A DNA stretch of 64,000 bases from Nioella ostreopsis (GTDB lineage Bacteria > Pseudomonadota > Alphaproteobacteria > Rhodobacterales > Rhodobacteraceae). The notes under the pieces were generated by a model. It did no database searches and was not told the DNA's origin. It saw only the letters and a program-made list of their open reading frames with translations. Where the stretch lies: NCBI RefSeq assembly GCF_004000255.1, contig NZ_RCIQ01000001.1, positions 310,001 through 374,000 on the forward strand, written 5' to 3'. The position numbers were made by a program, and so were the translations under genes. Within the stretch, counting starts at the first letter, position 1, and each line of letters starts with the position of its first letter. Below, piece after piece: positions 1 to 8,607 of the stretch.

Positions 1-651
1 GTAATGCGTGGGCACGGCAAGCCGCGCGCCCGCCACGTCATCGGCCCAGTCCCGTTGCAGCCGGTCCTTGCGATTGAAGGTCAGACATGGGGCGTCTGAG
101 AGCGCTTTTGCCGTGACTCCATCCGCAAGCCATTGGGCAGCGAAAGCGGGCGTGCAGGTGACCGCATAGTCAAGTGCGCCGAGCGGATGCAGGTCGCACC
201 CCGCAATGGCCCGTCCGTGCGAGGTGATCGCCCCCGTGACCTCACCCGCGCGCATCAGATCTGCCGAATGGTCCTGGTCGTCGACGGTGATATCGAACAG
301 GAAGCCTTTTGCAGCGGCCAGCGCGGGTAGCGCCCAGGTGGCGAGGCTGTCGGCGTTCACGGCGATGCGCAGGGGGCGGTTCGGGTCGGGGCCAAACCCC
401 GCCAGATCCTGTGTGAGTGTCTTTTCCAGCAGGCCCACCTCTTCCGCATGGCGCAGCAGGCGCGCACCGGCTTCGGTCGCCATGCAGGGGCGTCCACGGC
501 GTATGAGGATGGTGCCGACCCGGTCCTCCAGCAGTTTGATGCGCTGCGTGATGGCCGGTTGGGTCAGGCCGAGCTGTCGCGCTGCCCCGGCGAAACTGCC
601 GGTGTTCAGGATGGCCGCAAGGGCCGTGAGGGCATCGTAATCGAGTCTCAT
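1..651 (-). CDS. LysR-family regulator, ArgP/LysG type (3' end missing)
   Basis: This is a DNA-binding regulator read leftwards; 217 codons are visible and the C-terminus lies beyond base 1. The N-terminal winged helix-turn-helix (about residues 3-60) contains the motif GSFAGAARQLGLTQPAITQR, typical of LysR proteins, and is followed by the start of the effector domain (from about residue 90). It is divergent from a LysE-type exporter with 86 bp between the starts. That pairing is the classic arrangement in which an ArgP/LysG regulator senses lysine or arginine and switches on the exporter. The family is seen directly; the ligand is inferred from the neighbour. Confidence 0.88.
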   Translation of the reverse strand, partial: MRLDYDALTALAAILNTGSFAGAARQLGLTQPAITQRIKLLEDRVGTILIRRGRPCMATEAGARLLRHAEEVGLLEKTLTQDLAGFGPDPNRPLRIAVNADSLATWALPALAAAKGFLFDITVDDQDHSADLMRAGEVTGAITSHGRAIAGCDLHPLGALDYAVTCTPAFAAQWLADGVTAKALSDAPCLTFNRKDRLQRDWADDVAGARLAVPTHY

Positions 652-737
652 AAGAATATTTTATCATAAAGAAGAACAAGTAAGTCGAATTGATTTACTG
701 AACACGCTAGCAGGGGGCGTCGCCAAAGGGGTTTTCC
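652..737. promoter_or_regulatory. Divergent promoter/operator between the LysR gene and lysE
   Basis: This is the shared control region of the two divergent genes. It is AT-rich against a GC-rich background and holds the small dyad TTTATCATAAA at 660-670, just upstream of the regulator start. A LysR operator is expected here. The exact site is not determined by sequence alone. Confidence 0.5.
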
Positions 738-1343
738 ATGTTTCACGCCGCGTCTGCCGGGTTCTATCTGGGCTTCAGCCTGATCCTTGCCATCGGGGCG
801 CAGAACGCTTTCGTCCTGCGGCAAGGGCTTCGCCGGGCGCATGTGTTGCCAGTGGTGCTGACCTGCGCGATATCCGACGCGGTGCTGATCGCGCTTGGCG
901 TTGGCGGGTTTTCCGTCATGATTGACCTGATACCCTGGATCGCGCCCGCCCTGCGTTTTGGCGGGGCGGCGTTCCTGATCTGGTACGGCGCGCGCAGTTT
1001 TCATGCCATGTGGCGCGGGGGCGAAGCGTTGCGAGCGGCGGACACCGGCGCGGGGTCTCTGCATGCGGCATTGCTGACCTGCCTGGCGCTGACATGGCTC
1101 AATCCGCATGTCTACCTGGATACGGTCCTGCTGATCGGGTCCATCGCCACGCAATACGGGGAGAATGCCCGTTGGTTCGGCGCAGGCGCGGTCACCTCCA
1201 GCTTCGTCTTTTTCTTCTCGCTTGGCTTTGGGGCGCGGCTGCTGGCCCCCATCTTTGCCCGTCCACGGGCGTGGCAGGTGCTGGACGGGGTCATCGGGCT
1301 GGTGATGTGGGCAATTGCCGCGAAACTTCTGACGGGCACGTGA
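738..1343 (+). CDS. LysE/ArgO-family basic amino acid exporter
   Basis: This is an inner-membrane exporter of the LysE superfamily, which pumps out lysine or arginine when the cell holds too much. It is 201 residues long, the usual family size, with about six membrane segments. The N-terminal signature GAQNAFVLRQG (residues about 20-30) is characteristic of LysE/ArgO, and LTWLNPHVYLDTV (about 118-130) matches the conserved TxxNPxxYLD region of the family. The start is preceded by a purine-rich site (AAAGGGG at about 724-730). The divergent LysR gene is probably its activator. Which amino acid is exported cannot be decided here. Confidence 0.92.
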   Translation: MFHAASAGFYLGFSLILAIGAQNAFVLRQGLRRAHVLPVVLTCAISDAVLIALGVGGFSVMIDLIPWIAPALRFGGAAFLIWYGARSFHAMWRGGEALRAADTGAGSLHAALLTCLALTWLNPHVYLDTVLLIGSIATQYGENARWFGAGAVTSSFVFFFSLGFGARLLAPIFARPRAWQVLDGVIGLVMWAIAAKLLTGT

Positions 1344-1388
1344 CGTATCGCCTTGCTGTTCCCGGCGCTTTGAGGTTCTTTGCTAAAC

Positions 1389-2312
1389 ATGGCAAGCAAT
1401 TCATCCCCCATGCGCCCGCCCGGCCAGAACCCCGCAATGGGGGTGTTCTGGATGGTGGTGACGGGGGCCTGTTTTGTGGCCGTGACAGCTGTGGTGAAGA
1501 TCATCGGCCCGACCGTGCCGCCCGCGCAATCGGCCTTCCTGCGCTACGCGCTCGGGCTGGTTTTCGTGCTGCCGATGATCCGGCCCATCCTGAACGCGCA
1601 CCTGTCGCGGCGGGCGTTCAAGCTGTTCGCCCTGCGCGGGTTCGTCCATACCTTTGGCGTGATCAGCTGGTTCTACGCGATGACCCAGATCTCGATCGCC
1701 GAGGTCACGGCGATGAACTACCTCAACCCGATCTATGTGACGATCCTTGCTGCCATCTTCCTGGGCGAGCGTCTTGCGATGCGGCGGATCATGGCGGTGG
1801 TCGTGGCCTTCTGTGGAGCGTTGATCATCCTGCGCCCCGGCTTTCGGGAAATCAGCCCCGGCCATATCGCGATGCTGTTCACGGCGGCGGCGTTTTCCGT
1901 TGGCTATCTGGTGGCCAAGATCATGGCGGATGAAACCTCGCCCGCCGTGGTGGTGGGGATGCTGTCCTTGACCGTGACGGTGGGGCTTGCCCCCTTTGCC
2001 TGGGCGGTCTGGGTGCCGCCGACATGGGAGCAGATTGGCTGGCTGTTCCTCGTCGCCTGTTTCGCCACGGCGGGGCATTTCACCATGACCATGGCCTTCA
2101 AGGCCGCGCCATTGACAGTGACGCAGCCGATCACCTTCCTGCAACTGATCTGGGCCACGCTGCTTGGCGCAGTCGCCTTTGGCGAGCCCGCCGATATTTT
2201 CGTGATTATCGGAGGCGCGATGATCATCGCGGCGATCAGCTATATCACCCTGCGCGAAGCAATGTTGCGCCGCAAACAGGTGACGCCGGCGGTTGCGCAG
2301 ACCAAGCTGTAG
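1389..2312 (+). CDS. EamA/DMT-family transporter
   Basis: This is an inner-membrane permease of the drug/metabolite transporter superfamily. The 307 residues form about ten hydrophobic segments in two EamA repeats (about 20-145 and 155-290); the first carries the typical end-of-repeat pattern YLNPIYVTILAAIFLGERL and the second an equivalent FLQLIWATLLGAVAFGEP. The substrate is unknown; family members export amino acids, cofactors or drugs. ATG at 1389 is preferred, but TTG at 1380 lies closer to a GAGG site and is possible. It follows lysE by 45 bp on the same strand and could be co-transcribed. Confidence 0.88.
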   Translation: MASNSSPMRPPGQNPAMGVFWMVVTGACFVAVTAVVKIIGPTVPPAQSAFLRYALGLVFVLPMIRPILNAHLSRRAFKLFALRGFVHTFGVISWFYAMTQISIAEVTAMNYLNPIYVTILAAIFLGERLAMRRIMAVVVAFCGALIILRPGFREISPGHIAMLFTAAAFSVGYLVAKIMADETSPAVVVGMLSLTVTVGLAPFAWAVWVPPTWEQIGWLFLVACFATAGHFTMTMAFKAAPLTVTQPITFLQLIWATLLGAVAFGEPADIFVIIGGAMIIAAISYITLREAMLRRKQVTPAVAQTKL

Positions 2313-2465
2313 CGGCTGGCGTTCGTTTGTTGCCACCCGAATAGGCATCAGGCGCAGAGATTGCCTAGCGGCGGTCCAACGCGGTGCAGGCGACTGCCCC
2401 GGCGCAATCCGCGCGCTTGTCGCCGCGCCGGTCGGGCGTATTCCTGATCCCGTGGAGGATCACGA

Positions 2466-3161
2466 ATGGCTTTGGAAGCGATCTTGTTTGGTGGGATCGG
2501 TGCGATCTCGGAATGTGCCGATCTGGACCGGGCGGCATGGAATGGCGCGTTTCGCGCGCAGGGGCTGGACTGGGAGTGGAGCTGGGACATGTACCAGCGG
2601 CTGCTGGCCACCCGTGATGACCGCTCGCCAGTGGCGCGCTACGCGGTGCAGCAGGGTTGCGCGGTGGATGTCGCCGCTGTGGAACGCACCCAATCGCATC
2701 TCTTCGCGGCGATGCTGGCCGAGGGGTTGCCACTGCGCCCGGGCGTGGCGGCGGTGATCATGGCAGCGGCGGGACGCAGGCTCAAATTGGGGCTGGTCAG
2801 CCGCTCGGCGACGGAACCGGTTCGGGCCATGCTGAAGGCGACGGCACGGGCGCGCGGCGGCGTTGGCTTTGACGTGGCGATCCTGCGCGATGACCTGCTC
2901 CACCTGCCGCCGCATCCCGAGGCCTATCAGCTGGCCCTGGCGCAGATTGGCGTGTTGCCCTCCGCTGCCCTGGCCGTGGTCGACAGCGCCGCGGCAATGC
3001 AGGCCGCAGCCGCTGCGGGGATCGGCACATTGGGCTTTCCCGGTGCCCTTGCACGGTCCGGCGGGCTGGGCGTGCCGGGGCAGGGTGGCGAAGTTGCGGT
3101 GCTGTCCATGGCCGAAGTCGATGCCGCTTGGCGGCGCAGTCTTCGGCAGGCGGCGGAGTAG
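2466..3161 (+). CDS. HAD-superfamily protein lacking the catalytic aspartates
   Basis: The 231-residue protein has the overall order of a CbbY/beta-phosphoglucomutase-like HAD phosphatase: an N-terminal strand, an alpha-helical cap beginning DLDRAAWNGAFRAQGLDW, a motif II-like GLVSRS, a DD-x5-P-x-P-x-AY segment at about 140-155, and a motif IV-like VVDSAAA. Motif I, normally FDxDGTL, reads FGGIGAI (residues 8-14), so the nucleophile Asp is Gly9 and the acid/base Asp is Ile11. The motif III lysine position (KPxP) reads PPHP. Classical phosphatase chemistry is therefore not expected. A strong site (GGAGG, 2455-2459) supports the start. The role is unknown. Confidence 0.8.
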   Translation: MALEAILFGGIGAISECADLDRAAWNGAFRAQGLDWEWSWDMYQRLLATRDDRSPVARYAVQQGCAVDVAAVERTQSHLFAAMLAEGLPLRPGVAAVIMAAAGRRLKLGLVSRSATEPVRAMLKATARARGGVGFDVAILRDDLLHLPPHPEAYQLALAQIGVLPSAALAVVDSAAAMQAAAAAGIGTLGFPGALARSGGLGVPGQGGEVAVLSMAEVDAAWRRSLRQAAE

Positions 3162-3264
3162 TCCTTTCTCAAGATTCCTTTCCCCGATTGACCTCTGTCA
3201 AAGTGGACGCCGCGCGCGCCCTGCTATCCATACCGTCGGAACACGACAATAAGAGGAGCGCGAC

Positions 3265-3504
3265 ATGTCCCACACCCCCCATGAACTGGCCGAGGAATTT
3301 CCCGACAAGGTCGAAAAGATCCACGAGCTGAAGACCTCGAACGCCCATTTTGCCAAACTGATGGACGACTATCACGAGGTGAACCGCGCCGTGCACCGCG
3401 CCGAGACCGGGATCGAGCCGAAAGAGGAACTGGCAGAGGTTGAGATGCGCAAGAAACGCATGCATCTGAAGGATGAGATCGCCTCGATGCTGGCCAAGGC
3501 CTGA
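3265..3504 (+). CDS. YdcH-family small protein (DUF465)
   Basis: This is a 79-residue, highly charged, mostly helical protein. The pattern HELKTSNAHFAKLMDDYHEVNRAVHR followed by an acidic stretch and EMRKKRMHLKDEI matches the YdcH/DUF465 family (written here as 13 + 13 residues: HELKTSNAHFAKL, MDDYHEVNRAVHR). The length is normal for the family and an AAGAGGAG site sits before the start. The function of the family is not established. It stands alone, with 103 bp upstream and a convergent coxG downstream. Confidence 0.85.
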   Translation: MSHTPHELAEEFPDKVEKIHELKTSNAHFAKLMDDYHEVNRAVHRAETGIEPKEELAEVEMRKKRMHLKDEIASMLAKA

Positions 3505-3538
3505 CCGATTTTACCTCACGGACCAGACGCGGTCGGGG

Positions 3539-4009
3539 CTATGCCTCGGCCGCGTCTTCGTGTTCGGTTCTGCCTTCCACATGGGTCTGGAAGCGTTCGA
3601 AGAACTGGTCTGCCATCTTGCGCGCGAAGCCGTCGATAAGGCGCGAGCCAAGCTGAGCGATCTTGCCGCCGACCTTGGCCTCCACGTCGTAGAACAGTTC
3701 GGTGCCGCCCTCGGCATCCTCCAGCCGCACCTTGGCTTCGCCCTTGGCAAAGCCCGCGACGCCGCCCTTGCCCTCGCCCGAGATCGTGTAGCTTTCGTTT
3801 TCGACCACGTCGGACAGGGTCACTTCACCCTTGAAGGTGGCTTTCACCGGGCCGACCTTCTGCTTGACGGTGGCGGCGAAACCCTCTTCGGGTGATCCCG
3901 TCAGTTCCTCACAGCCCGGAATGCATTCCTTCAGCACCTCGGCAGAGTTCAGTGCCGCCCAGACCGTCGCCCGATCCGCCGCGATCACGCGGCTTGAATG
4001 CATTTCCAT
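3539..4009 (-). CDS. CoxG-like SRPBCC (START-fold) protein
   Basis: This 156-residue cytoplasmic protein has the START-like fold of the CoxG family. The N-terminal pattern VWAALNSAEVLKECIPGCEE and the central KVGPVKATFKGEV are hallmark CoxG segments, and the C-terminal helix holds GSRLIDGFARKMADQFFERF. CoxG of CO dehydrogenase systems helps enzyme maturation or membrane anchoring. No cox structural genes are nearby, so that role should not be assumed here. It lies 54 bp downstream of pccR on the same strand and may share its transcript. Confidence 0.85.
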   Translation of the reverse strand: MEMHSSRVIAADRATVWAALNSAEVLKECIPGCEELTGSPEEGFAATVKQKVGPVKATFKGEVTLSDVVENESYTISGEGKGGVAGFAKGEAKVRLEDAEGGTELFYDVEAKVGGKIAQLGSRLIDGFARKMADQFFERFQTHVEGRTEHEDAAEA

Positions 4010-4063
4010 GATGGTTCTCCCGATTGCGTGTCGCGATAATTTGGCCGGGGTCGGCGGCCTGCG

Positions 4064-5461
4064 TCAACGCCCGATCTCGTAGGGCAGGGTGCCGCGTTGA
4101 TCCGGGTCGATGCGCAATTGCCGTTCCAGTGGCGGCACGGACCGCTGGTGGCAATTTGTCCGTTCGCAGATGCGGCAGGAGATGCCAATGGGCTGATAGG
4201 CACTGGCGGTGCCGATATCCATGCCATCAGCGTAGACCACGGCGCTGGCATGCTGCACTTCGCAGCCGAGCCCGATGGCAAAGCGCCGTGTGGGCGCGTG
4301 AAACGACCCGCCAGATTTCGACACGTCACGGGCGAGGCACAGGTAGCGCACCCCATCGGGGGTTTCGGCCAATTGACGCAGGAAGCGGCCCGGTGTCTCG
4401 AACGCCTGATGGACGTTCCATAGCGGGCAGGCGCCGCCGAAGCGGGCGAATTGCAGTCGGGTGGCGCTGTGGCGCTTGGTGATCGTGCCCGCCTGATCGA
4501 CGCGGACGAAGAAGAAGGGAATGCCCTTGGCGCCGGGGCGCTGCATCGTGGACAGGCGATGCGCCACCTGTTCGATCGAGGCCCCGAAGCGGACGGCCAG
4601 TTGTTCCAGATCGTGGCGGGTTTCGCCCGCGGCCTCCATGAAGCGCCCGTAGGGCATCAGCACAGCTCCGGCGAAGTAGTTGGCCATGCCCACCTTGGCG
4701 ATGGAGCGGGCGGTGTCGGTCTGGAATCGGGCAAGGTCCAGCGTTGCTTCCAGCAGCCGGTTCTGTGCAATCAGGGCCAACTGGTGCAGCAGCTGGAAGC
4801 GCTGCGTTTCGGGGGCGGTGCGCGGCGACAGCGTCAATTCCTTCCGTGAAGGATCATAGCGGCGAATACCGGCATCGTCGGCGTAGCGCACGGCAATCCC
4901 CTGATCGTCGAACGCCGCGCGGATATGGGCATCCAGATTACCGCCCGCCTTTTCGGCGAAGCGTTCGGCGGCGTGGTCCACCGCGTCGATGTAATTGTCG
5001 CAATAGTGGAAGAAATCACGCACCTCTTCCCACGGGCTGGCGGCGACGCGGGCGCCCTCGCGGCCAAGCGCCTCGTCCAGCGAGGCGAGCCGTTCATGGG
5101 TCTGTCGGTAGGCGCGGTGCAGGTCGAGGAAGGCGCGGGCCAATGCGGGGGCGTTCGAGGCGGTCAGGCGCAGGTCGGGCAGGGGGGGCGCGGCCTCGGT
5201 GAAGACTGGATCGGCCAGCGCCTCTCGCATGTCGGAGACCAGCCGTTCGGTATCGCCCGAGGCCAGCTCCGTCACGTCATAGCCGAACTCCTGCACCAGC
5301 CCCAGCATCACGGTCGAGGACACGGGCCGGTTGTTGTTTTCCATCTGGTTCAGATAGGGCAGCGAGACGCCGAGCTTGGTGGCGAATTCCTTTTGCGTCA
5401 GGCCCATGCGCCCGCGCAACTCGCGCAGCTTTGCCCCGGCATAGAGTTTCTGGATCGCCAT
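4064..5461 (-). CDS. pccR: Short-chain fatty acyl-CoA regulator, PccR-like (XRE HTH + IrrE-like + DUF2083)
   Basis: This 465-residue transcription factor has three parts. An XRE helix-turn-helix spans about 10-65 (LRGRMGLTQKEFATKLGVS). An IrrE-like middle domain follows, with the peptidase HExxH degraded to HQLAL. The C-terminal DUF2083-type domain ends with CRICERTNCHQRSVPPL, three clustered cysteines that could bind metal. From memory, PccR of Rhodobacter sphaeroides (ScfR family) activates propionyl-CoA carboxylase genes by sensing short acyl-CoA and binds paired TTTGCAAA palindromes. Two perfect TTTGCAAA copies lie directly upstream of this gene and another in front of pccB, which is strong contextual support. 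It is probably autoregulated. Confidence 0.9.
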   Translation of the reverse strand: MAIQKLYAGAKLRELRGRMGLTQKEFATKLGVSLPYLNQMENNNRPVSSTVMLGLVQEFGYDVTELASGDTERLVSDMREALADPVFTEAAPPLPDLRLTASNAPALARAFLDLHRAYRQTHERLASLDEALGREGARVAASPWEEVRDFFHYCDNYIDAVDHAAERFAEKAGGNLDAHIRAAFDDQGIAVRYADDAGIRRYDPSRKELTLSPRTAPETQRFQLLHQLALIAQNRLLEATLDLARFQTDTARSIAKVGMANYFAGAVLMPYGRFMEAAGETRHDLEQLAVRFGASIEQVAHRLSTMQRPGAKGIPFFFVRVDQAGTITKRHSATRLQFARFGGACPLWNVHQAFETPGRFLRQLAETPDGVRYLCLARDVSKSGGSFHAPTRRFAIGLGCEVQHASAVVYADGMDIGTASAYQPIGISCRICERTNCHQRSVPPLERQLRIDPDQRGTLPYEIGR

Positions 5462-5474
5462 ATCTGCCCCTCGG

Positions 5475-5502
5475 TTTGCAAAGTTACTATGGGCTTTGCA
5501 AA
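5475..5502. promoter_or_regulatory. Paired TTTGCAAA palindromes (PccR operator) upstream of pccR
   Basis: Two identical 8-bp palindromes TTTGCAAA occur at 5475-5482 and 5495-5502, within the 57-bp gap before pccR. They are separated by 12 bp, so centres are 20 bp (about two helical turns) apart. The motif as I recall it for PccR has a 4-bp spacer, so the spacing here differs. The position next to the start codon suggests autoregulation. Confidence 0.75.
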
Positions 5503-5518
5503 TCCGGGCGACAAGGGG

Positions 5519-6736
5519 TCAGGCCGCGCCGACGAATCGTTCGCGGCGGATCGTGTAGACAATGGCGACGATCGACATGGCAGAACTGCCAAGCATGATG
5601 GCGACAAGCGGCATCGCGGTGGTGCTGCCGGCAAGCGACGACCCGGCCAGATCCGCCAGCAAGGCGCCACCGGCGAGCATCACCGCGCCCCCGACACCGG
5701 AGGCCGACCCGGCCAGATGCGGGCGCACGGACAGCATGCCGGAATTGCCGTTGGCCATGGTCATGCCATTACCGAGACCAACGAGCGTGACCGAGCCGAA
5801 AAACGTCTGTGCTGAATCCTGCCCCATGAAGTGCAGGGCCACCGGGATCAACAGACCCGCGGTCGAAATCGACGTGCCGTAGAGGATCATGCGATTGATG
5901 CCCAACCGCACCGACAGCCGCGCCGCGACGAAATTGCCGCAGAAATAGCCTAGCGCCGGGGCACCGAAAAAGAACCCCACCTGCGACGGCGTCAGGTGAT
6001 AGATTTCCGAGCCCACATAGGGCGCGCCGCCGAGATAGGCGAAAAACGCGCCCGAGGCGAAGGTCGTGGCCCCGCAATAGCCCCAGAAGCGGCGCGAGGT
6101 AAACAACTCGGGATATTCTCTGATCTGGTCGCGGAACCCACCGGTGCTGGCCCGCGCGGTTTCGCCGAGGTCGAACCATGTCAGGGTCAGGACCGTCAGT
6201 CCAGTCGCCAGAAGCAGCACGAAATTCGCCTGCCAGCCGAAGGTTTCGCCAAGGATGCCGCCCACCACAGGCCCGATCATCGGCACCAGTGCCATGCCCA
6301 TGGTCACGTAGCCGATCATCGCCGCGGCCTGCGGACCCGGCACGATATCGCGCACCACGGCACGGCCAAGCACAAGCCCGGCCACCACCACGGCCTGCGC
6401 CATGCGGAAGGCAAGGAAGATTTCGGCTGTGGGCGCGAAGATGCAGCCGATCGTGGCGAGGGAAAACAGGATGAAGCTGCCAAGCAGCACCGGCCTGCGC
6501 CCGAACCTGTCCGAAATCGGCCCGATTCCCAGTTGCAGGATCGCATTGATCAGCAGGTAGAGCGTGACCGAGCGCTGCATCAACGCGTAGTCAGCCTGAT
6601 AGTACTCCGCCATTTGAGGCAGGGTCGGCAGGAAGATATTCATCGACATCGCGCCAAGTGCCGTTGCCGCGATCAGGGTCGAGATGTGAGGGGGCGTTGA
6701 CCGGTCAAGATACCGGATCTCGGGGGCTGAACTCAT
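5519..6736 (-). CDS. MFS transporter, Bcr/CflA drug-resistance type
   Basis: This is a 12-segment major facilitator of about 405 residues. GPISDRFGRRPVLL between helices 2 and 3 is the MFS signature loop, and the opening NIFLPTLPQMAEYY is typical of the Bcr/CflA multidrug subfamily; VRDIVPGPQAAAMIGYVTMG matches the helix 4-5 region. ATG at 6736 is chosen because the preceding frame back to 6772 adds only a non-hydrophobic 12-residue tail; neither start has a good ribosome site. It ends 57 bp before pccR and is divergent from pccB, so it sits between two PccR operators and may be co-regulated. The substrate is unknown. Confidence 0.88.
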   Translation of the reverse strand: MSSAPEIRYLDRSTPPHISTLIAATALGAMSMNIFLPTLPQMAEYYQADYALMQRSVTLYLLINAILQLGIGPISDRFGRRPVLLGSFILFSLATIGCIFAPTAEIFLAFRMAQAVVVAGLVLGRAVVRDIVPGPQAAAMIGYVTMGMALVPMIGPVVGGILGETFGWQANFVLLLATGLTVLTLTWFDLGETARASTGGFRDQIREYPELFTSRRFWGYCGATTFASGAFFAYLGGAPYVGSEIYHLTPSQVGFFFGAPALGYFCGNFVAARLSVRLGINRMILYGTSISTAGLLIPVALHFMGQDSAQTFFGSVTLVGLGNGMTMANGNSGMLSVRPHLAGSASGVGGAVMLAGGALLADLAGSSLAGSTTAMPLVAIMLGSSAMSIVAIVYTIRRERFVGAA

Positions 6737-6800
6737 TGGTTTACTTAACGCCGCAATGAACCGCTTGTCCATGTGCGATCTTGCACAAGGATGTCACTAG

Positions 6801-6848
6801 TTTGCATATTAGCAAATGCAAAATAAGCAAACCACAATCATTTGCAAA
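6801..6848. promoter_or_regulatory. TTTGCAAA cluster upstream of pccB (PccR operator)
   Basis: A perfect TTTGCAAA lies at 6841-6848, 105 bp before the pccB start. Upstream are imperfect relatives: TTTGCATA (6801-6808), TTAGCAAA (6809-6816), AATGCAAA (6815-6822) and TAAGCAAA (6824-6831). TTTGC-N6-GCAAA (6801-6816) is itself a dyad. The density of GCAAA half-sites in 48 bp is far above background and fits a PccR-controlled promoter shared with the divergent MFS gene. Confidence 0.72.
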
Positions 6849-6953
6849 TATGCCGGATTCCGCTGGCCTTTCGCGATCAACTCGCTAGGTTCCCCTCGAA
6901 TTCGCATCGACGGACGGGTCGCTCCCGTTCCGGCACGGGAGGAAGGGGACCCC

Positions 6954-8486
6954 ATGAAAGACATCCTGCAGGAATTGGAACATCGCCGGGAAGAGGCCCG
7001 GTTGGGTGGCGGCCAGAAGCGCATCGACAGCCAGCACGCCAAGGGCAAGCTGACGGCGCGTGAGCGGATCGATCTGCTGCTGGACGAGGACTCCTTCGAA
7101 GAGTTCGACATGTTCAAGACCCACCGATGCACCGATTTCGGCATGGAAAAATCCAAACCGCGTGGCGATGGCGTGGTGACCGGATGGGGCACCGTCAATG
7201 GCCGCATGGTCTATGTGTTCAGCCAGGATTTCACCGTTTTTGGCGGGTCGCTGTCCGCCACCCACGCGCAAAAGATCTGCAAGATCATGGACATGGCGAT
7301 GCAGAACGGCGCGCCGGTGATTGGCATCAACGATTCCGGCGGTGCGCGCATTCAAGAGGGTGTAGACAGCCTCGCTGGCTATGCCGAGGTGTTCCAGCGC
7401 AACATCATGGCCTCTGGCGTGGTGCCGCAAATCAGCGTCATCATGGGGCCGTGCGCGGGCGGTGCTGTCTATTCCCCCGCCATGACCGACTTCATCTTCA
7501 TGGTGAAGGACAGCTCCTACATGTTCGTGACCGGCCCCGACGTGGTCAAGACCGTGACGAACGAGGTTGTCACCGCTGAGGAACTGGGCGGCGCGTCTAC
7601 GCACACCAAGAAGAGCTCCGTCGCCGATGGCGCGTTCGAAAACGATGTGGAGGCGATGGCAGAGGTCCGCCGCCTGGTCGACTTCCTGCCGCTCAACAAT
7701 CGCGAAAAGCCCCCGGTCCGCCCCTTCTTTGACGATGTGGCGCGGGTGGAGGACAGCCTCGACACCCTGATCCCCGACAATCCCAACAGCCCCTATGACA
7801 TGAAGGAGCTGATCTACAAACTGGCGGATGAGGGCGATTTCTACGAGATCCAGGAAGACTATGCCAAGAACATCCTGACCGGGTTTGTCCGCCTGGAAGG
7901 GTCTACCGTGGGCGTGGTGGCGAACCAGCCGATGGTGCTGGCGGGCTGTCTGGATATCGACAGTTCCCGCAAGGCCGCGCGCTTCGTGCGGTTCTGCGAT
8001 GCGTTCGAGATTCCGATCCTGACGCTGGTCGATGTGCCCGGCTTCCTGCCCGGCACCAGCCAGGAATATGGCGGCGTCATCAAGCATGGCGCAAAGCTGC
8101 TCTTTGCCTATGGCGAAGCGACGGTACCGAAAGTGACCGTGATCACCCGCAAGGCCTATGGCGGCGCTTATGACGTGATGGCGTCAAAGCACCTGCGCGG
8201 CGATTTCAACTACGCGTGGCCGACCGCCGAGATTGCGGTGATGGGCGCCAAGGGCGCGACCGAGATCATTCACCGCGCCGATCTGGGCGATGCCAAGAAA
8301 ATCGCGGCCCATACGAAGGACTACGAAGACCGCTTCGCCAACCCATTCGTGGCGGCGGAACGTGGTTTCATCGACGAGGTCATCCAACCTCGCAGCACCC
8401 GCAAGCGCATCTGCCGCGCTTTTGCCTCGCTGCGCGGCAAGAAACTCCAGAATCCGTGGAAGAAGCACGACAACATTCCCCTTTGA
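6954..8486 (+). CDS. pccB: Propionyl-CoA carboxylase beta subunit (carboxyltransferase)
   Basis: This is the carboxyltransferase half of propionyl-CoA carboxylase, which moves the carboxyl group from biotin on PccA to propionyl-CoA to give methylmalonyl-CoA. The protein is 510 residues, the normal family length, with the N-domain oxyanion motif [18 protein letters not shown] at about residues 123-140 and the C-domain motif [20 protein letters not shown] at about 362-381. The start at 6954 ([16 protein letters not shown]) matches the family and has a GGAGGAAGGGG site; an open frame back to 6816 only crosses the promoter. The pathway continues with pccA (10.7 kb) and methylmalonyl-CoA mutase (13.8 kb). 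Confidence 0.97.
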   Translation: MKDILQELEHRREEARLGGGQKRIDSQHAKGKLTARERIDLLLDEDSFEEFDMFKTHRCTDFGMEKSKPRGDGVVTGWGTVNGRMVYVFSQDFTVFGGSLSATHAQKICKIMDMAMQNGAPVIGINDSGGARIQEGVDSLAGYAEVFQRNIMASGVVPQISVIMGPCAGGAVYSPAMTDFIFMVKDSSYMFVTGPDVVKTVTNEVVTAEELGGASTHTKKSSVADGAFENDVEAMAEVRRLVDFLPLNNREKPPVRPFFDDVARVEDSLDTLIPDNPNSPYDMKELIYKLADEGDFYEIQEDYAKNILTGFVRLEGSTVGVVANQPMVLAGCLDIDSSRKAARFVRFCDAFEIPILTLVDVPGFLPGTSQEYGGVIKHGAKLLFAYGEATVPKVTVITRKAYGGAYDVMASKHLRGDFNYAWPTAEIAVMGAKGATEIIHRADLGDAKKIAAHTKDYEDRFANPFVAAERGFIDEVIQPRSTRKRICRAFASLRGKKLQNPWKKHDNIPL

Positions 8487-8506
8487 GCTTCTTTCTCGGG
8501 TCTATC

Positions 8507-8541
8507 CCCCGCCCAGGTCCGGCCGGCGGCACGGGCGGGGG
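8507..8541 (+). other. Strong GC hairpin after pccB without a T-run
   Basis: A perfect 9-bp inverted repeat, CCCCCGCCC (8507-8515) and GGGCGGGGG (8533-8541), follows the pccB stop by 20 bp. No poly-T tract follows, so it is not a classic intrinsic terminator. It could shield the pccB message from 3' exonucleases and lower downstream expression. Confidence 0.55.
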
Positions 8542-8607
8542 AACCCTAATTCAAGGAACCGATATGCGCAGGATCACGCACAGGATGTTGCAGCGGGCAG
8601 GTGGGCA

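Noticed and set aside
4064-5461. Toxin-antitoxin reading of the XRE-IrrE gene
   Set aside because: The DUF2083 end and the TTTGCAAA operators next to pccB point to a metabolic regulator, not a toxin partner; HExxH is degraded.
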